31,972 bases of DNA from positions 1 to 31,972 of the IMG/VR virus record IMGVR_UViG_3300030104_000940; one strand, 5' to 3'. This document shows, piece after piece, positions 24,525 through 30,656 of the stretch. The first letter of the stretch is position 1. The number at the start of each line of letters is the position of its first letter. The position numbers were made by a program, and so were the translations under genes. The notes beneath the pieces were generated by a model, which did not search any database, was not told the DNA's origin, and saw only the letters and a list, made by a program, of their open reading frames with translations. The DNA comes from a virus.

Positions 24525-24757
24525 AAATTGTCAGCCTCATAAAGAATTTTGTCAGCCGCATAAAACAAATTGTCAGCCCTAAAAAACAAATTGTCAGCCC
24601 TGAAAAGAAAATTGTCAGCCAGTCTGACTATGATGAGTTGCGTGTCTTGCGTGATAACGTTTACAATCTTCAGAGTGACTTGCAAGACGCTTACAGAAGA
24701 ATTAAAAGATTGAACGACAGTCTACAACGTATTGCAACAAAAGAAAGTAAGAAGTAG
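24521..24757 (+). CDS. Heptad-repeat protein encoded over a 21-bp DNA repeat array
   Basis: A 78 aa basic protein. The first 35 residues are five repeats of seven with consensus (K/Q)IVSxxK, namely KIVSLIK, NFVSRIK, QIVSPKK, QIVSPEK, KIVSQSD. The rest (residues 36-78) is a charged coiled coil (DELRVLRDNVYNLQSDLQ, RIKRLNDSLQRIA). It is coupled by ATGA to the microprotein before it. The repeats arise from an exact 21-bp DNA periodicity that also keeps synonymous positions (Val always GTC, Ser always AGC), so the DNA may be selected as well as the peptide. Function unknown. Confidence 0.65.
   Translation: MKIVSLIKNFVSRIKQIVSPKKQIVSPEKKIVSQSDYDELRVLRDNVYNLQSDLQDAYRRIKRLNDSLQRIATKESKK
24526..24620 (+). 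repeat. Five TTGTCAGCC repeats with 21-bp period, inside a gene
   Basis: TTGTCAGCC occurs at 24528, 24549, 24570, 24591 and 24612, always 21 bp apart. Four of five have AAATTGTCAGCC-type flanks; the second has TTTTGTCAGCC. Twenty-one bp is two helical turns, so all copies face the same side of the DNA, like iterons or operators. The same element recurs three times at 27707-27758. Confidence 0.9.
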
Positions 24758-24776
24758 TAATGTAATGTTGTAATAA

Positions 24777-24811
24777 AAGTGCTTGACAGGGTATTTATAG
24801 TGTGCATAATC
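24777..24811 (+). promoter_or_regulatory. Sigma70-like early promoter 2
   Basis: TTGACA (24783-24788), 16 nt, CATAAT (24805-24810), in a gap between early genes. It shares AAGTGCTTGACAGG with the promoter at 23493. A further TATAAT at 24835-24840 lacks a well-spaced -35. It probably drives the gene at 24866 and the coupled genes after it. Confidence 0.65.
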
Positions 24812-24865
24812 GAATTGCTTAGTTGATCTATTCTTATAATGTAACAATGCAAAGGAAACAATGTT

Positions 24866-25621
24866 ATGAACATCTTCTTTCTTTCAACTAACCCAGAGCT
24901 TGCAGTATTAGATCACTGTGATAAGCATGTGGTCAAGATGGTTCTTGAAACAACGCAAATGATGTGTACCGCTCACCGATTATTAGATGGTGATGTTGCA
25001 GCAGATGCAATGGGACTTTACAAGACAGCGTATGCCAACCACCCTATGACGAAATGGGTTCGTGAAAATCAATTCAATTATGCTTGGACGTACCGTCTGT
25101 TAAAAGAACTCTGCAACGAGTACACCTACCGTTACGACAAAGTACACGCCACTCAATCTAAAGGTATCTTAGATGCTTTGCAAAAAGTGCCTGAGAATAT
25201 TTGTAATGGTACAGAGACAGGACGAACTGTGCCGCCCATGTGCATGCCTGACAAATACAAGAACAGGTTTACTAAAACAAAAGATAGTTGGATCGAACTT
25301 GCAGAGGATGCAACGGTTCGACGTAAGCGTTTAAACCAGCAATCTTTTTATGATGTAGTTGATGCCTACCGCAGATACTACATTGGAGAGAAAAAAGATT
25401 TTGCCGTTTGGACTAGAAGACCAGAGCCTAAGTGGTGGCCTGTATCTATTAAGACATATGATTGCACCCTCTGTGGAGAAAGTTTTAACGGTTACGGAAA
25501 CAATCCTTGGCCTCTTGCATCAGAAGGTCGATGCTGTAATACTTGCAATGCTGATGTGCTAGTTTCTAGAATAATTGGAGTGTATGCTGAAAATAAACTA
25601 GGAAGGATTGTAGATGCTTGA
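24866..25621 (+). CDS. Conserved phage domain fused to a C-terminal zinc-binding domain
   Basis: 251 aa, ATG after AAAGGAAACAATGTT. Residues 1-150 (MNIFFLSTNPELAVLDHCDK, HVVKMVLETTQMMCTAHRLL, AYANHPMTKWVRENQFNYAW) match a conserved but uncharacterised protein of marine and cyanophages with an HCDKHVVKM core. Residues 197-240 form a zinc-ribbon-like unit: CTLC (Cys200, Cys203), NNPWPL, then GRCCNTCN (Cys223, Cys224, Cys227). Elsewhere I know this unit as a separate small phage protein. The conserved His/Cys/Asp/Lys in the first domain could be catalytic. Function unknown. The stop overlaps the next start. Confidence 0.7.
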   Translation: MNIFFLSTNPELAVLDHCDKHVVKMVLETTQMMCTAHRLLDGDVAADAMGLYKTAYANHPMTKWVRENQFNYAWTYRLLKELCNEYTYRYDKVHATQSKGILDALQKVPENICNGTETGRTVPPMCMPDKYKNRFTKTKDSWIELAEDATVRRKRLNQQSFYDVVDAYRRYYIGEKKDFAVWTRRPEPKWWPVSIKTYDCTLCGESFNGYGNNPWPLASEGRCCNTCNADVLVSRIIGVYAENKLGRIVDA

Positions 25622-25763
25622 CGAATGTAATAATTATACTCCGAATGACGAAGAAGCGACTGAATTTGACGAATACGATTTTAATAAGGATACAGATGAG
25701 GGGGTACTACGTATGTATCGTGCCTCAAAAATCTTCAAATGGATGAAAGTACATAATGTTTGA
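25614..25763 (+). CDS. 49-aa acidic microprotein
   Basis: The frame from ATG 25614 starts MLDECNNYTPNDEEA and ends SKIFKWMKVHNV. The first 35 residues are strongly acidic and the last 15 basic. It overlaps the previous stop (25621) and the next start (25756), so it fills what would otherwise be a 134-bp gap in a chain of coupled genes. No recognised family. Confidence 0.5.
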   Translation: MLDECNNYTPNDEEATEFDEYDFNKDTDEGVLRMYRASKIFKWMKVHNV

Positions 25764-26031
25764 TCAAGCAAAATTATTAAGACAGAGTGTTAGAAGAAAA
25801 CGTCTTTGGAACGAACATGTGAGTGTAATGAAAGAAGTTAATATTAAACCGTTATCTTGGGAAGATTTCAAACGTATTTATAGGAATGATACCTCAGATA
25901 TGATATTGCTTGAGAGAGCAATACAACTTGTCTCTAAGAAATCATACGATCAGTCTGTTGATTTCTTACGTCTTAGGGATGAAAAACTATTTCAATACAA
26001 ACTACCAAGGAAAGGAAAGTACAGTGCTTGA
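25756..26031 (+). CDS. Small basic early protein
   Basis: 91 aa, strongly basic and helical (LLRQSVRRKRLWNEHVSVMK, LLERAIQLVSKKSYDQ), with no cysteines or membrane span. It overlaps its neighbours on both sides (8 nt at each end). The basic character is compatible with nucleic-acid binding; no family is recognised. Confidence 0.55.
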   Translation: MFDQAKLLRQSVRRKRLWNEHVSVMKEVNIKPLSWEDFKRIYRNDTSDMILLERAIQLVSKKSYDQSVDFLRLRDEKLFQYKLPRKGKYSA

Positions 26032-26317
26032 AGATACAATTGCAGAAGAACAGACACACATTGACATACAACAACGTAAGTACGACCAACAATTTATTGT
26101 GTGGGAACGTATGTATTGCTGGAAAGCTGGCGATGATACCTATTTGCCAGAAACTCAAGATGAGTTTAGAGCTAAGATACCACCTTACGCCAGACACAAA
26201 CTTTGGGTGCCTGTAACAGTGTGTCGTAAGAAGTCGGAAGCAGTGGACTACTGTCGTAATAGGTTTGGTAGGAATTGCTTTAAAGATAACGATAAGGTAA
26301 TGGTCGCCTTCACATGA
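26024..26317 (+). CDS. Unknown early protein
   Basis: 97 aa from GTG 26024, preceded by AAGGAAAGGAAAG and overlapping the previous stop as GTGCTTGA; a longer frame begins inside the upstream gene. Sequence includes WERMYCWKAGDDTYLP and ARHKLWVPVTVCRKKSEAVD. No family recognised. The next gene starts with an ATGA overlap. Confidence 0.55.
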   Translation: MLEDTIAEEQTHIDIQQRKYDQQFIVWERMYCWKAGDDTYLPETQDEFRAKIPPYARHKLWVPVTVCRKKSEAVDYCRNRFGRNCFKDNDKVMVAFT

Positions 26318-26535
26318 AGTGGACTATTAAATTGAAATGTGGTAACTGTGAGGATGGCCTAGTAGCTTATCTCATTGCAGACGGACCTGATGACAATGTA
26401 ACAGAAGGTTTCGAGTGCTTAGATTGTAATGGTAAAGGCTACACCGAACACACAGTACTATATGAGAGTGCAGATGATCTACATGATGACTACAATAAAG
26501 ATGACATCATTAGCTATTGTGTACAGGTTTGTTAA
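26314..26535 (+). CDS. DnaJ-type zinc-finger-like small protein
   Basis: 73 aa. CGNCEDG and CLDCNGKGY form two CxxC knuckles like the cysteine-rich repeat of DnaJ (CxxCxGxG). The tail is acidic and ends with two more cysteines. Such mini zinc-finger proteins are common in phage early regions and their partners are mostly unknown. Coupled to the preceding gene (ATGA). Confidence 0.6.
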   Translation: MKWTIKLKCGNCEDGLVAYLIADGPDDNVTEGFECLDCNGKGYTEHTVLYESADDLHDDYNKDDIISYCVQVC

Positions 26536-26548
26536 AAGGAGACAGAAG

Positions 26549-26746
26549 ATGAGTAATTTGGTAGTGTTTAATGATAGCCATAAAAGTGATGGCTTTGAAC
26601 AAGGTGTTGCTCTAATCAATAAGAAATTAGAGAAGCATGAGTTAAAAGTTAAATTACAATTCATAGAAGACTATGAGAGCGATGAAGGGGAGTATGCATG
26701 GCATATCAGTGTAGTCCCTGATGATTTACCTACTACTTTAGGTTAA
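26549..26746 (+). CDS. Unknown early protein
   Basis: 65 aa from ATG 26549 after AAAAGGAGACAGAAG, a strong ribosome-binding site; the frame extends further upstream but inside the previous gene. MSNLVVFNDSHKSDGFEQGV then a beta-rich end (YAWHISVVPDD). No family recognised. Confidence 0.55.
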   Translation: MSNLVVFNDSHKSDGFEQGVALINKKLEKHELKVKLQFIEDYESDEGEYAWHISVVPDDLPTTLG

Positions 26747-26759
26747 AAGGTAAGGTTCC

Positions 26760-26978
26760 ATGAAAACTAAGATACACGTTAATCAACATGTTATAAAATC
26801 TAACCGAAAGAAAAAGAAAAAAGATCCTGTTCTTACGGTTAAGACTTATAAATCGAATAACTATGCACACGAAATAAATATTGACGGTCCCTGCAAAGTT
26901 ATATACAGTCCCGATAAGCCTCTATCCTGTGGTGCTGAAGTTTGGATGGAGACGGAATCTAAAGTAGAAATTGTATAA
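26760..26978 (+). CDS. Conserved phage protein of unknown function (HVNQH family)
   Basis: 72 aa. MKTKIHVNQHVIKSN, PVLTVKTYKSNNYAHE and the GPCKVIYSPDKPLSCGAEVW block match a very conserved small protein found in unrelated phages (recognised from memory). The spread across phages suggests a general host-interaction role, but none is known. AAAAGGTAAGGTTCC lies upstream of the ATG. Confidence 0.7.
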   Translation: MKTKIHVNQHVIKSNRKKKKKDPVLTVKTYKSNNYAHEINIDGPCKVIYSPDKPLSCGAEVWMETESKVEIV

Positions 26979-26988
26979 GGAAAGAATA

Positions 26989-27153
26989 ATGCAGAAACAA
27001 ATGATACGACTAATATCTAAGGTTGGTAAAAACAAATGGAAAGTACAACATAGTGATGGTGCAGTGACTTTCCATAAAACCAAGAAAGCGGCCAAAGAGT
27101 ACAAACATAACGTTGTAGTCTTTGATCCGTTTGTGGGCATATATAGTGATTGA
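26989..27153 (+). CDS. Small basic early protein
   Basis: 54 aa from ATG 26989 (AAGGAAAGAATA upstream); an in-frame upstream ATG at 26971 lies inside the previous gene. MQKQMIRLISKVGKNKWKVQ, then HSDGAVTFHKTKKAAKEYKH. A short beta-rich, Lys-rich protein resembling a small nucleic-acid-binding barrel. Function unknown. Confidence 0.5.
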   Translation: MQKQMIRLISKVGKNKWKVQHSDGAVTFHKTKKAAKEYKHNVVVFDPFVGIYSD

Positions 27154-27164
27154 GGAGACTAACA

Positions 27165-27455
27165 ATGCAACACAGTAATAATTTAATGGCCACAGTAATT
27201 GCGTATTTAATGAACGAGATAGAATATGCTGTTGATAACCAATTTTCAGAAGAGTTATTGGGAGGTGATATCTGGATAAATACCACTGATAACTCTCATG
27301 CAATCAACCTTAATATAGAGTGGATTGAACAACCAATTAAATTTAAAGCTGTCGCGTTTCCACTAGTGAAAGATAAAGACGGGTACTTAATAGAGGATAA
27401 GACCGCACAAGAAATTATTGTTTATGATGAAGAGGAGAATAACAATGGAGTATAG
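27165..27455 (+). CDS. Unknown early protein
   Basis: 96 aa from ATG 27165, preceded by TTGAGGAGACTAAC, a strong ribosome-binding site. Acidic and beta-rich toward the C-terminus (WINTTDNSHAINLNIEWIEQ, AVAFPLVKDKDGY). No family recognised. Overlaps the next gene by 11 nt. Confidence 0.55.
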   Translation: MQHSNNLMATVIAYLMNEIEYAVDNQFSEELLGGDIWINTTDNSHAINLNIEWIEQPIKFKAVAFPLVKDKDGYLIEDKTAQEIIVYDEEENNNGV

Positions 27456-27705
27456 TAGTAATCTAATCCACAGCACCTACAGAGGAATGACTATTTCTAT
27501 CTGCCATCATACCTCTAACGTTCACAGCACGATGGAACGGAACTCCGATAATCTCAAGAAACTCTACGAGACTAGAGAAGTTGCTGTAATACGTAATGTT
27601 GCAAGCCAGCAAGAGATTGAGGTTATAGATAGGTGGTATGATTTTGAATCATTACAAGATGCGCTGGAAGAAGCTAGACGTTGGATTGATGCAAAGCTAG
27701 ACTAA
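27445..27705 (+). CDS. Unknown early protein, last gene before the repeat region
   Basis: 86 aa from ATG 27445 with GAAGAGGAGAATAAC upstream. Begins MEYSSNLIHSTYRGMTISIC; ends with a charged helix (FESLQDALEEARRWIDAKLD). The stop codon TAA (27703-27705) runs directly into the first AAATTGTCAGC repeat. No family recognised. Confidence 0.55.
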   Translation: MEYSSNLIHSTYRGMTISICHHTSNVHSTMERNSDNLKKLYETREVAVIRNVASQQEIEVIDRWYDFESLQDALEEARRWIDAKLD

Positions 27706-27758
27706 ATTGTCAGCTCATTACAAAAGAAAATTGTCAGCCTAATACAAAATTGTCAGCC
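27704..27758 (+). repeat. Three intergenic copies of the TTGTCAGCC element
   Basis: TTGTCAGCT at 27707 and TTGTCAGCC at 27731 and 27750, each preceded by AAA, with spacing 24 and 19 bp. They match the in-gene array at 24528-24620. They open a 321-bp region without a convincing gene (27706-28026). Confidence 0.85.
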
Positions 27759-27765
27759 TATTACT

Positions 27766-27953
27766 TTATTATGGGGCGGGGCGTAACACAGAACGATGCC
27801 GTAGTCGGGTCGGTTGGTGTTGCGCTTCGTCGCCGCTTCGCGAAGAGCAAGACGATGTTCCTCCCGCTTCGCTCTCGCTCCGCTTGCAACACGATAAGCC
27901 AAGCCTAGAACGTAACGCGAAAAGCCTAGAACGCAATGGCGCAATAATATTTA
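27766..27953. other. GC-rich palindromic non-coding region, putative origin or control element
   Basis: Abruptly GC-rich after AT-rich sequence. It contains GTGTTGC (27817-27823) pairing with GCAACAC (27886-27892), the palindrome CTTCGCGAAG (27836-27845), several CGCTTCG repeats, and AAGCCTAGAACG twice at 27901 and 27922, exactly 21 bp apart. Frames here give Arg/Ser-rich peptides without gene-like character. Beside the TTGTCAGCC repeats it is the best origin candidate in the window; an insertion remnant is the alternative. Confidence 0.45.
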
Positions 27954-27990
27954 TTGACAAGGATTCCCCAGCCATTAAATTGGTTGCTGG
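27954..27990 (+). promoter_or_regulatory. Promoter with operator-like symmetry for the DUF932 cassette
   Basis: TTGACA (27954-27959), 16 nt, TAAATT (27976-27981). The -10 is flanked by CCAGC (27968-27972) and GCTGG (27986-27990), an inverted repeat that could bind a repressor. It lies about 45 nt before the DUF932 start. Confidence 0.5.
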
Positions 27991-28026
27991 CAATAATGCC
28001 GTGACCGACATATGAAAGGAAAGAAT

Positions 28027-29148
28027 ATGTCACATGAAGTTGAAACGATGGCCTTCGCTAATGAGGTACCTTGGCACGGTCTTGGGAATCCCGTTAGCAA
28101 TGAGATGACACCTGCAGAGATGATGGCAGCGGCGGGATGTGATTGGGAGGTGGCATTGACACAAAACCACTACCCGCCCACCCATGCACATCACCCCAGT
28201 GAGCCAATTGATAACAGCCATTTTATTGAGCGTTTATCTGATGGCGCAATATTGGGAGAATATGTTGCTGGTGATTATAAGCCAGTGCAGAACTATGAGC
28301 TTTTCGATTTCTTCGACAGCTTTATTCAAGACGGTTCTATGTATTTGCACACGGCGGGAAGCTTGTTCGGTGGTCGTAAGGTCTGGTGCATGGCCACAAC
28401 CAAAGAGGGGTTTACGCTGGGCAAAGATGACGAGGTGGTCAACAATCTGTTGTTTACAATCTCGCACACTGGCAAGAATAGTAACAGCGCATTGAATACA
28501 CCCGTGCGTGTTGTCTGTGCTAATACTATGCGGTTGGCCATGTCCCAGGCTGACGACATCGTAACCCATAACCATCGTGCCGTGTTCGACGCAGAGGCTT
28601 TAAAGGTTGCGCTTGGTGTTAGTTCTCAAAACTTTGGAGAGTTTGAGGAACTGGCCAAGGCGATGGCCAAGAAGGTTCTGTCAGGCGAGGAGGAAATAGA
28701 CTTCTTCCGCTCCGTCTTTGGTGGCAAGGAACGCACCGACGACAGCGGTAAGGTGATACACTCTGAAGGTGTCAGGAAGGCAATGGCATATTTCCGTGGC
28801 CAAGAGTTCAACCCAACCGCCAGCAAGCGCAAGGAAACCAAAGATGCCACCATTGCTAAACTGCAGGAGCAAGTGGAGGCATTGATGGCAGGTAAAAGCC
28901 TGGAAGAGATCGAGGTAGATCCCGAACTGATCGAGGCTCCTTCAGCCGCCGTCAACTATGGCTGGGATATGAAGAGTGCCAAGGGTACATTGTGGGGTGC
29001 ATTTAATACTGTTACCTACATGACCGATCACAAGCCAGTGCGTGACCACGGTCCAGACCATAGAATTGAGAAGGCATTTTATGGTGGCATGGGTAGAGAT
29101 ACAAAAACCATTGCCCTGGAAAAAGCCAAGGAACTGGTTACAGCGTGA
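28027..29148 (+). CDS. DUF932 / TIGR03299 phage-plasmid protein
   Basis: 373 aa from ATG 28027, chosen for AAAGGAAAGAAT just upstream; the frame also opens at 28012. MAFANEVPWHGLGNPV is the diagnostic start of TIGR03299, a family spread over phages and plasmids. Further blocks: YKPVQNYELFDFFDSF, GSLFGGRKVWCMA, NLLFTISHTGKNSN, VRVVCANTMRLA, then a charged coil at about 270-300 and NYGWDMKSAKGTLWGAFNTV. Function is unknown, though its spread on mobile elements suggests a replication or anti-host role. GC is clearly above that of the virion genes, and it has its own promoter and a terminator after the next small gene. Confidence 0.9.
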   Translation: MSHEVETMAFANEVPWHGLGNPVSNEMTPAEMMAAAGCDWEVALTQNHYPPTHAHHPSEPIDNSHFIERLSDGAILGEYVAGDYKPVQNYELFDFFDSFIQDGSMYLHTAGSLFGGRKVWCMATTKEGFTLGKDDEVVNNLLFTISHTGKNSNSALNTPVRVVCANTMRLAMSQADDIVTHNHRAVFDAEALKVALGVSSQNFGEFEELAKAMAKKVLSGEEEIDFFRSVFGGKERTDDSGKVIHSEGVRKAMAYFRGQEFNPTASKRKETKDATIAKLQEQVEALMAGKSLEEIEVDPELIEAPSAAVNYGWDMKSAKGTLWGAFNTVTYMTDHKPVRDHGPDHRIEKAFYGGMGRDTKTIALEKAKELVTA

Positions 29149-29228
29149 TCTACGAACTAGTGCTTGGCATGTACAAGCTAGGCGTTGTAGCCGTGATATT
29201 GGTTGCATTGTTCGTATTTTTCGCGTAA
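29145..29228 (+). CDS. 27-aa membrane microprotein coupled to DUF932
   Basis: GTG start at 29145 overlaps the DUF932 stop (GTGA). The peptide (VIYELVLGMYKLGVVAVILV, then ALFVFFA) is nearly all a single membrane span. It ends 7 nt before a terminator stem. Too short for a family call; the overlap and hydrophobic pattern support translation. Confidence 0.45.
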   Translation: MIYELVLGMYKLGVVAVILVALFVFFA

Positions 29229-29234
29229 ACAATA

Positions 29235-29265
29235 GGGGCGGGCGTAACAACCCGCCCTAACTTTT
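29235..29265 (+). terminator. Intrinsic terminator after DUF932
   Basis: GGGCGGG (29236-29242) and CCCGCCC (29251-29257) form a perfect 7-bp GC stem with an 8-nt loop, followed by TAACTTTT. The T-tract is interrupted, so termination may be partial. Confidence 0.7.
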
Positions 29266-29287
29266 AAACAAACTGAGGTATATTATT

Positions 29288-29494
29288 ATGGCTAAAATCG
29301 ATTTTCATGACGTGATTTCCGTTAAAGCAATCAGCGCAAACCAGTACAAACGCCCTAGTGGTCACTGGTGGGCTATCACCCTGCAACTGGAAGATCAAAA
29401 AGAGTCTTACAACCAAGTCACCATTTACACCGAAAAAGCAGAGGTGATCGAGCATATTGACAATCTCAAGCTAGTTATTGATGAGGTGGCATAA
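29288..29494 (+). CDS. Small beta-rich protein of the DUF932 cassette
   Basis: 68 aa, ATG preceded by CTGAGGTATATTATT. MAKIDFHDVISVKAISANQY, HWWAITLQLEDQ, VTIYTEKAEVIEHIDNLKLV. Predicted beta sheet plus helix, acidic. No family recognised. Overlaps the next start by 1 nt (TAATG). GC resembles DUF932, so it probably travels with it. Confidence 0.6.
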   Translation: MAKIDFHDVISVKAISANQYKRPSGHWWAITLQLEDQKESYNQVTIYTEKAEVIEHIDNLKLVIDEVA

Positions 29495-29934
29495 TGCAAA
29501 TCGATAGGCTATATTGCTCCAATGAAATGCTTACCAACGATGAAGGGGAAGACATGACCCACGAAATAACCAACTTCGGAGGCCGTCTATTGACGGTGAA
29601 GGCATCGGACTTCAACACCCTCGCCCAATGGCACAATTTCCTCGCCAAGTCGGTCCCCGATCTAGACCCTGATAAACTGGCATCGGATAAGATTACCTTG
29701 ACCGTGGTAGCGGCTCGCTACAATCAACACGAGGTAAACGAGAAGACCGTAGACTTTGTGCTTGATGGTCTCAAGACATCGCTCCAAGGCACGCTCGACC
29801 AGCAAGATGCCAACGCTCTGGAGCTTGCCGCAACCCGTGCATTGATGTCCAAGGCTGAGAAGAAACGGGAAGCCATCAAAGATGCAAGGGAAGCCAAACA
29901 ACTATTTAATGAGATTGCGTACGATGCAGAATAA
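29494..29934 (+). CDS. Helical protein of the DUF932 cassette
   Basis: 146 aa from ATG 29494 (GAGGTGG upstream, overlapping the previous stop). A second good start is ATG 29554, with AAGGGGAAGAC upstream, giving 126 aa beginning MTHEITNFGGRLLTVKASDF. The C-terminal half is a charged Ala/Lys/Glu helix (MSKAEKKREAIKDAREAKQL). No family recognised. The high GC matches DUF932. Confidence 0.6.
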   Translation: MQIDRLYCSNEMLTNDEGEDMTHEITNFGGRLLTVKASDFNTLAQWHNFLAKSVPDLDPDKLASDKITLTVVAARYNQHEVNEKTVDFVLDGLKTSLQGTLDQQDANALELAATRALMSKAEKKREAIKDAREAKQLFNEIAYDAE

Positions 29935-30022
29935 ACTCTTTTATTCATTGATTGGCCTCTGTCTGGCAGGGGTGGTCATCAGCATCATTACCGCAACCAA
30001 CAACATAATATTCGCCTTCTAA
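29924..30022 (+). CDS. 32-aa membrane microprotein ending the cassette
   Basis: ATG 29924 overlaps the end of the previous gene. MQNKLFYSLIGLCLAGVVIS followed by IITATNNIIFAF: one clear hydrophobic span of about 20 residues after a short polar start. It is followed after 27 nt by a strong terminator. Function unknown. Confidence 0.45.
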   Translation: MQNKLFYSLIGLCLAGVVISIITATNNIIFAF

Positions 30023-30049
30023 CTCCACCGAATACCTCCCTGAAACTTG

Positions 30050-30081
30050 ACCCCACGGTTCACGCTGTGGGGTTCTTTTTT
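30050..30081 (+). terminator. Strong intrinsic terminator at the end of the early region
   Basis: ACCCCAC (30050-30056) pairs with GTGGGGT (30067-30073), loop about 10 nt, followed by TCTTTTTT. It closes the plus-strand early and DUF932 region. Confidence 0.85.
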
Positions 30082-30440
30082 GGGAGTGCGTGAACTGGTA
30101 GCAATAACCAGCTAAGAGATTGAATGGCCAGGAGAGTATGGTTATTGATGCGGTTGCAAATGTACCGCCCCCCTCCCCTCAACAGGTCAATTCTAAAACT
30201 ATTTTGTCAACTAGAGATATATGCGCGGGTGTGTGACGCGATAAACCTTTACTGGGATGTACTGGGAGGGCTAAGTCGCTCCTTACATAGCTATGCTGTT
30301 TGCAATGTCATCGGCGATACTGCGAGGGCGATTTTACTGCTTGCCCCCGCGCATGGGCCACTACCCCCTCCCGTACATATATATACAATGCCGCTATATT
30401 TTTTATATTTTTTTACTAATATTGGCTTTGTTAACCTATT
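30082..30440. other. Non-coding region between early terminator and terminase promoters
   Basis: About 360 bp. The frames that cross it give tryptophan/cysteine/proline-rich peptides without a ribosome-binding site, so I call no gene. It has pyrimidine-rich runs (CCCCCCTCCCCTC near 30169-30181), a short hairpin CTGGT/ACCAG near 30093-30110, GC-rich words (GCGCGGG, GCCCCCGCGC) and alternating TATATATA. Position just before the terminase would suit a packaging or terminus site, which I cannot demonstrate. Confidence 0.35.
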
Positions 30441-30442
30441 TC

Positions 30443-30471
30443 TTGACAATAAACAATATAGTCTATATGCA
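30443..30471 (+). promoter_or_regulatory. Possible sigma70-like promoter upstream of terminase region
   Basis: CTTGACA with TTGACA at 30443-30448; 17 nt downstream is TATGCA (30466-30471), with TATATG overlapping at 15 nt. The -10 is imperfect, so this may be a weak or secondary start. Confidence 0.4.
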
Positions 30472-30499
30472 TAGTACTACACCGCCCAGAGGTGTTACC

Positions 30500-30576
30500 A
30501 CCATTATAATGCTCCAGAGCAATCTGTCAAGCATTTTTTTCTTGACAAACTCGTATACAGCGTTATAATGGTATAC
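30500..30576 (+). promoter_or_regulatory. Strong sigma70 promoter with symmetric operator-like repeats
   Basis: TTGACA (30542-30547), 16 nt, perfect TATAAT (30564-30569). Two GTATAC words (30553-30558 and 30571-30576) bracket the -10. A perfect 10-bp inverted repeat ACCATTATAA (30500-30509) / TTATAATGGT (30563-30572) includes the -10 and an upstream TATAAT. The symmetry suggests repressor control of the leader and terminase genes downstream. Confidence 0.7.
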
Positions 30577-30656
30577 ATGGTGGAAAAGTTCATATCCAAC
30601 CAAGTATAATTATTTATATTTTACCAAAGGAAATGTTCTCCACCAACATTTAGTGT

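Noticed and set aside
24526-24620. CRISPR-like array of regular repeats
   Set aside because: Repeats are 9-12 bp with ~10-bp low-complexity gaps, lie inside a coding frame and have no cas genes nearby.
27753-28011. Minus-strand and plus-strand frames across the GC-rich tract
   Set aside because: Arg/Ser-rich translations of palindromic CGCTTCG sequence, with no start signal; better explained as non-coding.
28184-29260. Several frames overlapping DUF932 in other frames and on the minus strand
   Set aside because: Shadows of a well-supported gene in GC-richer DNA, where stop codons are less frequent.
30082-30177. tRNA-like segment (GGGAG ... CTCCC ends, 5-bp stem with 7-nt loop CTGGT-AGCAATA-ACCAG)
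   Set aside because: The loop lacks U33, no proper T-arm or D-stem is found, and the acceptor pairing is incomplete.
30124-30568. Open frames of 116 and 91 codons in the pre-terminase region
   Set aside because: No ribosome-binding site, unusual Trp/Cys/Pro/Tyr composition, mutual overlap, and promoters and inverted repeats lie within them.
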